This document shows positions 29,629 through 32,878 of a stretch of DNA of 32,878 nt, piece by piece (the first letter of the stretch is position 1; every line of letters begins with the position of its first letter). The stretch is taken from NCBI GenBank assembly GCA_021325655.1, contig JAJPGT010000028.1, positions 1 through 32,878 on the forward strand, read 5' to 3'. Made by a program: the position numbers and the translations under genes. Below the pieces are notes generated by a model. That model worked only from the letters and a program-made list of their open reading frames with translations. It was not told the origin of the DNA and did no database searches. The stretch is from Pseudomonadota bacterium. GTDB lineage: Bacteria; Chloroflexota; UBA6077; JAJPGT01.

Positions 29629-30432
29629 ATGATCGCAGCCCAGCGCTCCCACCGGCCGGTCGGCGAGCTGCTGCGCCACTGGCGCCAGCGCCGCCGGCTG
29701 AGCCAGCTCGCGCTTGCCCTCGAGGCGGAGATCTCCACCCGGCACCTGAGCTTCATCGAGACCGGGCGGTCGAGACCGAGCCGCGAGATGATTCTCCGCC
29801 TGGCCGAGCAGCTCGACGTGCCGCTGCGCGAGCGCAACCAGCTCCTGCTGGCCGCAGGCTACGCCCCCGTCTACGCCGAGACCGCGCTCGACTCCCCCTC
29901 CATGGCGGCGGTGCGCGTGGCGGTCCGCCAGGTGCTGGCCGGGCACGAGCCCTATCCCGCCCTCGCAGTGGATCGCGGCTGGAACCTGATCGACGCCAAC
30001 GCTGCGGTCGGGCTGTTCACCGAGGGGGTGGCGCGGGAGCTGCTTACACCGCCGATCAACGCGCTGCGAGTGAGTCTGCACCCTGAGGGCCTGGCGCCCC
30101 GCATCCTGAATCTGGGCGAGTGGCGGGCGCACCTGCTCGGCCGGCTGCGCCGCCAGGTCGCCCTGACCGCCGATCCCGAGCTGGCCGCCCTCTACGCCGA
30201 GCTGCGGGCTTACCCGTGCAGCCAGCCCGAGCCCGAGGTCGAGCTGCCCGGGCCGGGCGATGTGGTCGTGCCGCTCCGCCTCCGCGAGGACGGCCGCGAG
30301 CTGGCCTTCTTCAGCACGGTGGCCACCTTCGGCACCCCGCTGGACGTCACTGTCGCCGAACTGGCCATCGAGTCGTTCTTCCCCGCCAACCCCGAGACCG
30401 CTGCCGTTCTCCGCGCTCAGGCCGGATCCTGA
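29629..30432 (+). CDS. XRE-family regulator with MmyB-type ligand-binding domain
   Basis: A 267-residue regulator. Residues about 10-70 form the HTH (GELLRHWRQRRRLSQLALALEAEISTRHLSFIETGRSRPSREMILRLAEQLDVPLRERN), where LSFIETGRSRPS is the MmyB-family DNA-recognition region. The rest is the MmyB-like domain (ALAVDRGWNLIDANAAVGLF...LNLGEWRAHLLGRLRRQVALTADPELAALYAELRAYP), thought to bind a small hydrophobic ligand. In Streptomyces such proteins control specialised metabolism, but no such cluster is visible here. ATG 29629 follows GGTGAGG at 6 nt spacing; longer in-frame codons lie upstream of the promoter. It is divergent from the ligase operon, an obvious candidate for its control. Confidence 0.88.
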   Translation: MIAAQRSHRPVGELLRHWRQRRRLSQLALALEAEISTRHLSFIETGRSRPSREMILRLAEQLDVPLRERNQLLLAAGYAPVYAETALDSPSMAAVRVAVRQVLAGHEPYPALAVDRGWNLIDANAAVGLFTEGVARELLTPPINALRVSLHPEGLAPRILNLGEWRAHLLGRLRRQVALTADPELAALYAELRAYPCSQPEPEVELPGPGDVVVPLRLREDGRELAFFSTVATFGTPLDVTVAELAIESFFPANPETAAVLRAQAGS

Positions 30433-30455
30433 ACGCCGCCCCACAGCCGCTGGAG

Positions 30456-30498
30456 CGGGGCCAGCGACCAGCCCCGTGAGCGACGCGGGCCGCGTCGC
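30456..30498. terminator. Two hairpins between convergent genes
   Basis: CGGGGC (30456-30461) pairs with GCCCCG (30471-30476). GCGACGCG (30480-30487) pairs with CGCGTCGC (30491-30498) across 3 nt. They lie between the MmyB-type stop (30432) and the SnoaL-like stop (30522). No T tract. Confidence 0.5.
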
Positions 30499-30521
30499 CC
30501 GGGAACGCTCCCTCCCTACGC

Positions 30522-30905
30522 TCAGCCGGCCGGCGGCTCGAAGAAGCCGGTCACCTCGCGCAGCCGGCCGTCGGGCGCGAGCACGGCGAAGTCAACTCCG
30601 ACGGCGATGGGTGCCCCGCCGTCCGGCCCAGCCAGCTCCCAGCCCCACCGCGCCCGGTCGTGGTGAGCGTCTACGGCCCCGGCCAGCCGGAAGCGATGCC
30701 CGGGAAACTGAGCGTGCACGCCGGCCACCAGCGCGTCCAGAGCGTCCGCTCCTTCCGCGGCGAACAGCGGATCGACATAGCTGGCGCCTGGCGACCAGGT
30801 CGCCTCGATCAGCGCCCGCCGCCGGGCGGGGTCGGTCTCGTTCCAGATCGCGAAGTAGCGGTCGACCACCTCGCTGGTCAGCATCGCGACGTTGGTTTCG
30901 GCCAT
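30522..30905 (-). CDS. SnoaL-like/NTF2-fold protein
   Basis: A 127-residue single-domain protein starting MAETNVAMLTSEVVDRYFAIWNETDPARRRALIEATWSPGASYVDPLFAAEG. The opening (VDRYFAIWNETDPARRRALIE, then YVDPLF) and the later RWGWELAGP and GVDFAVLAPDGRLREVTGFFE are typical of the SnoaL/DUF4440-like NTF2 cone fold, which holds small hydrophobic ligands or acts as an isomerase or cyclase. No catalytic residues allow a substrate to be named. ATG 30905 has AAGGAG 8 nt upstream on the reverse strand; a longer in-frame start to 31046 would only add a low-complexity leader. Confidence 0.8.
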   Translation of the reverse strand: MAETNVAMLTSEVVDRYFAIWNETDPARRRALIEATWSPGASYVDPLFAAEGADALDALVAGVHAQFPGHRFRLAGAVDAHHDRARWGWELAGPDGGAPIAVGVDFAVLAPDGRLREVTGFFEPPAG

Positions 30906-31174
30906 GGCCTTGCTCCTTTCTGCGCCGACCCGCAACGGGCCTGCCTGGCCATGATCGCCGCCGCGCGCCGTGTCGATTACCCGGCAGGTAAGCGCGCTCG
31001 CCAGCTCTGCCGTCTCCCGCGCCGGGCGCCACGACGAGTACCGCACCGGGTGCCACTAACCCGTATCGACAGGGGGCGCGGCCCGTTTTGGAAGAGTAGC
31101 AGCGGTCCCTGCCTCGCCCGTTCGCCTGCTGGTACAGGGCGTGCTCCAGGGATTGCGCAGGCTGCTGCCCGGGG

Positions 31175-32461
31175 ATGGCGGTGCGTTCCCGACTCGTTCT
31201 AGCCTTGCTTGTTGTTCTCGTCCTTCTGCCCACGGCTGGCGCTCGCGCCACCGGGCCGGTCTCCGAACGCTGGGTCGCTCGGTACGATGGGCCGGGCCAC
31301 GCGGGCGACCACGGGAGCGCGGTGGTGGCGGACGCCGCTGGTAACATCTATGTCACCGGGCCGAGCTGGGGCGCGGCGGGCAGCCACGAGGACTATGCCA
31401 CCGCCAAGTACGGGCCAGATGGCGCCCTGCTCTGGGTGCAGCGCTACGACGGCCCGGGCCATGCCCAGGATATTCCCACCGCTATCGCTCTGGGGCCAGC
31501 GGGCGGCGTCGTCGTCACCGGCAGCAGCGGCGGCGCCGGCAGTGGCGACGACTTCGCCACGCTCGCGTACGCGCCCGATGGAACGCTGCTGTGGAGTCAG
31601 CGCTACGACGGCCCGGGCCACGCGCGGGACCGGGCGTTCGGCCTGGGAACCGACGCCGTCGGCAACATCTACGTCGGTGGCGAGAGCACGGGCAGCGACG
31701 GGCGCCTGGAGTACGCCACGCTCAGCTACGCGCCCGATGGCCGGCTGCGCTGGGTGCAGCGAGCTAGCGGCCCGGGCAGCGCCGCCGCCCGGGGTCTCGC
31801 TGTCGATCCGGCCGGGATGGTAGTGGCGACCGGCGTGAGCGACAACGGGCATGGCGGGACGGACGTGCTCACCGTGAGCTACGACGCCGCGGGCGCCAAG
31901 CGCTGGGAGCAGCGCTACCCCGCGGCGGAAGGCGCGAGCGGGAACGACGTGGCCCTCGGCCCCAACGGGGAGGTCTACGTCGTCGGTAGCGCTGGCTTCG
32001 CCGCCCTGGTGCTGGCAGATGATCGCGACGGCCGCGAGCGCTGGGTCCAGACCTACGCTGGTGCGAGCCACAAGAGCGACCAGTTCGTCCGCGTTGCGGT
32101 GGACCCGCGCGGCAACGTCGTGGCCACCGGGACGAGCTGGGACGACGCTGCCCAGCCGGACATCGTCGCCGCCCAGTACGCCCCGGACGGCACTCTGCGT
32201 TGGGCGCAGCGCTACGACGGCGAGGGCCACGCCGACGACTTCCCGCGCGCCCTGGCGGTAGACCCCGACGGAGCCATCTACGTCGCCGGCGCCAGCATCG
32301 GCCGCGCCCCGCAGCCCTCCGGGCTCACCTCGTTCCGCTACGACTACGCCACATCAAGTACGACCCCTCCGGCACGCTCGTCTGGGCGGAGCGCTGGCAC
32401 GGTCCCCGGCTCTACCCCAACATCGCCATGGCCCTCGCGCTCGACCCGGCGGGCAACGTGA
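31175..32461 (+). CDS. Secreted SBBP-type beta-propeller repeat protein, frameshifted near the end
   Basis: A 428-residue product with a signal peptide (MAVRSRLVLALLVVLVLLPTAGARA) followed by repeats of about 50 residues with the pattern W-x-QRYDGPGHA-x-D...GNIYVTG...DYAT-x-Y-PDG. Seven are in this frame and an eighth follows in the +2 frame after a shift. SBBP (seven-bladed beta-propeller) repeats form secreted or surface binding propellers; the ligand is unknown. At about 32350 the text reads ...YDYAT then TSSTTPP, whereas the repeat demands IKYDPSGTLVW, which is found one base out of frame: one C is missing. The start ATG 31175 has a weak site (CCGGGG); GTG 31181 is an alternative. Codon use fits the neighbours. 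Confidence 0.75.
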   Translation: MAVRSRLVLALLVVLVLLPTAGARATGPVSERWVARYDGPGHAGDHGSAVVADAAGNIYVTGPSWGAAGSHEDYATAKYGPDGALLWVQRYDGPGHAQDIPTAIALGPAGGVVVTGSSGGAGSGDDFATLAYAPDGTLLWSQRYDGPGHARDRAFGLGTDAVGNIYVGGESTGSDGRLEYATLSYAPDGRLRWVQRASGPGSAAARGLAVDPAGMVVATGVSDNGHGGTDVLTVSYDAAGAKRWEQRYPAAEGASGNDVALGPNGEVYVVGSAGFAALVLADDRDGRERWVQTYAGASHKSDQFVRVAVDPRGNVVATGTSWDDAAQPDIVAAQYAPDGTLRWAQRYDGEGHADDFPRALAVDPDGAIYVAGASIGRAPQPSGLTSFRYDYATSSTTPPARSSGRSAGTVPGSTPTSPWPSRSTRRAT

Positions 32462-32535
32462 TCGTCACCGGCTCTGGCTCCAACGGACAGAGCGACGACA
32501 TGGTGACGATCACGTACGCGCCCTCTAGCGCCTAG
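32353..32535 (+). pseudogene. Out-of-frame last repeat of the SBBP protein
   Basis: Reads IKYDPSGTLVWAERWHGPR, continuing with NIAMALALDPAGNVIVTG and TITYAPSSA, then TAG. It completes the eighth repeat of the preceding gene and lacks its own start. The joint sits where GCCACATCAAG would read GCCACCATCAAG with one more C. A real frameshift or a sequencing error would look the same. Confidence 0.7.
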
Positions 32536-32798
32536 CGTTCACCCGACTCTGCCCCCTTCCCCTCTGGGGCCACGATCCGCTCCCCGAGCTGAGCTGATCG
32601 CTCGGTACTGGGAGATGGCTGGTGGAATGCGCCCGCGCTCAGCGCGGCCCGATGGGAAGACCGCGGGATGAGCCGAGCGCCAGCCGCCGGAGCAGTTGTA
32701 GGTTGTCCTGGACGGTTCATTCTGGCACGTCCGAACCTACGCTCCTGAGGATCTGAAGGTGCGACACACAGTGTCCGGCCGCCCCCGCTCGCCGGGTG

Positions 32799-32804
32799 TA
32801 TGCT
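32799..32804 (+). promoter_or_regulatory. Possible -10 (TATGCT) of the last gene
   Basis: TATGCT lies 50 bp before the ATG at 32855. The GACAC-N3-GTGTC repeat at 32763-32775 would overlap the -35 region and could be an operator. No clear -35 sequence. Confidence 0.35.
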
Positions 32805-32816
32805 GGGCCGCAGCGC

Positions 32817-32841
32817 GGGTCCCGCGCCTGAGGCGGGACCC
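32817..32841 (+). other. 9-bp perfect hairpin in the mRNA leader
   Basis: GGGTCCCGC (32817-32825) pairs with GCGGGACCC (32833-32841) around a 7-nt loop, immediately before GGGGGAG. If transcription starts near 32811, the hairpin forms the 5' end of the message and could protect it or limit ribosome access. Confidence 0.45.
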
Positions 32842-32854
32842 CGTCGGGGGAGCG

Positions 32855-32878
32855 ATGCTAGCCTACATCTTCTGGCAC
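32855..32878 (+). CDS. Start of an unidentified gene (first 8 codons)
   Basis: ATG 32855 begins MLAYIFWH and runs to the window edge. GGGGGAG (32846-32852) lies just before it. The family cannot be named from eight residues. Confidence 0.6.

Larger units (their letters stand above)
32536..32854. other. Intergenic region before the next gene
   Basis: This stretch holds a GACAC-ACA-GTGTC inverted repeat (32763-32775), a TATGCT -10-like box (32799-32804) and a leader hairpin (32817-32841). I see nothing to support in 32536-32760. Confidence 0.5.

Noticed and set aside
31250..32300. DNA direct repeats in the propeller gene as a tandem-repeat or CRISPR-like array
   Set aside because: The similar stretches (around TACGACGGCCCGGGCCA) recur about every 150 bp in frame and encode SBBP protein repeats; no spacer structure exists.

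Overview
The window is about 70% GC, gene-dense and free of insertion sequences, CRISPR arrays and recognisable tRNA/rRNA genes. The gene set (tandem-domain ThyX, an FGD-like F420-dependent oxidoreductase, form II CoxL-like oxidoreductase, PP2C phosphatase, several GT-C glycosyltransferases, DnaA with a box-rich origin) best fits a chromosome of a high-GC deep-branching bacterium. My guess is Chloroflexota of the Thermomicrobia/Sphaerobacter type, with Rubrobacter/Thermoleophilia-like Actinobacteria as the alternative. This is an inference from gene content; no marker here settles it.

Layout. 1-5.3 kb: the end of an Hsp20 gene, an enolase-superfamily enzyme, a 60-residue unknown, a PP2C phosphatase, a small helix-turn-helix regulator, a tandem ThyX thymidylate synthase and a 50-residue membrane protein. 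5.4-7.8 kb: a PIG-L deacetylase and Nudix hydrolase translationally coupled behind an 11-bp-periodic direct-repeat array, then an 810-bp gene-poor stretch with a second such array and a decayed Doc-like toxin. 7.8-10.2 kb: a lone molybdopterin-binding CoxL-like subunit. 10.3-17 kb: three large GT-C membrane glycosyltransferases and a convergent polysaccharide flippase, probably a surface-glycan locus. 17-20.2 kb: a cupin pseudogene, a putative oriC with at least nine DnaA-box-like sites (six of them in exact 21-bp phase), two unusual palindromic elements, an F420-dependent oxidoreductase and a candidate small RNA with its own promoter, operator-like repeat and terminator. 20.2-24.7 kb: dnaA (reverse, apparently leaderless), divergent from a nitrile-hydratase-type amidase, then an orphan DltD-like protein. 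24.7-29.5 kb: an aldo/keto reductase, a GYD protein and a three-gene ATGA-coupled operon (acyl/oxalyl-CoA ligase, ketopantoate reductase, 3-methyladenine glycosylase I). 29.6-32.9 kb: an MmyB-type regulator, a SnoaL-like protein, a secreted beta-propeller repeat protein with a frameshift near its end, and the first eight codons of another gene.

Promoters that can be read have -35 TTGACG/TTGAGG, a 17-bp spacer and a -10 such as TAGGCT or TAGCAT; the same -10 type recurs before other genes. The most interesting stretch is 17.5-21.8 kb: origin, dnaA and a regulated-looking small RNA converging on dnaA. The tandem ThyX, whose two halves carry complementary pieces of the catalytic signature, and the two Pho-box-like arrays come next.
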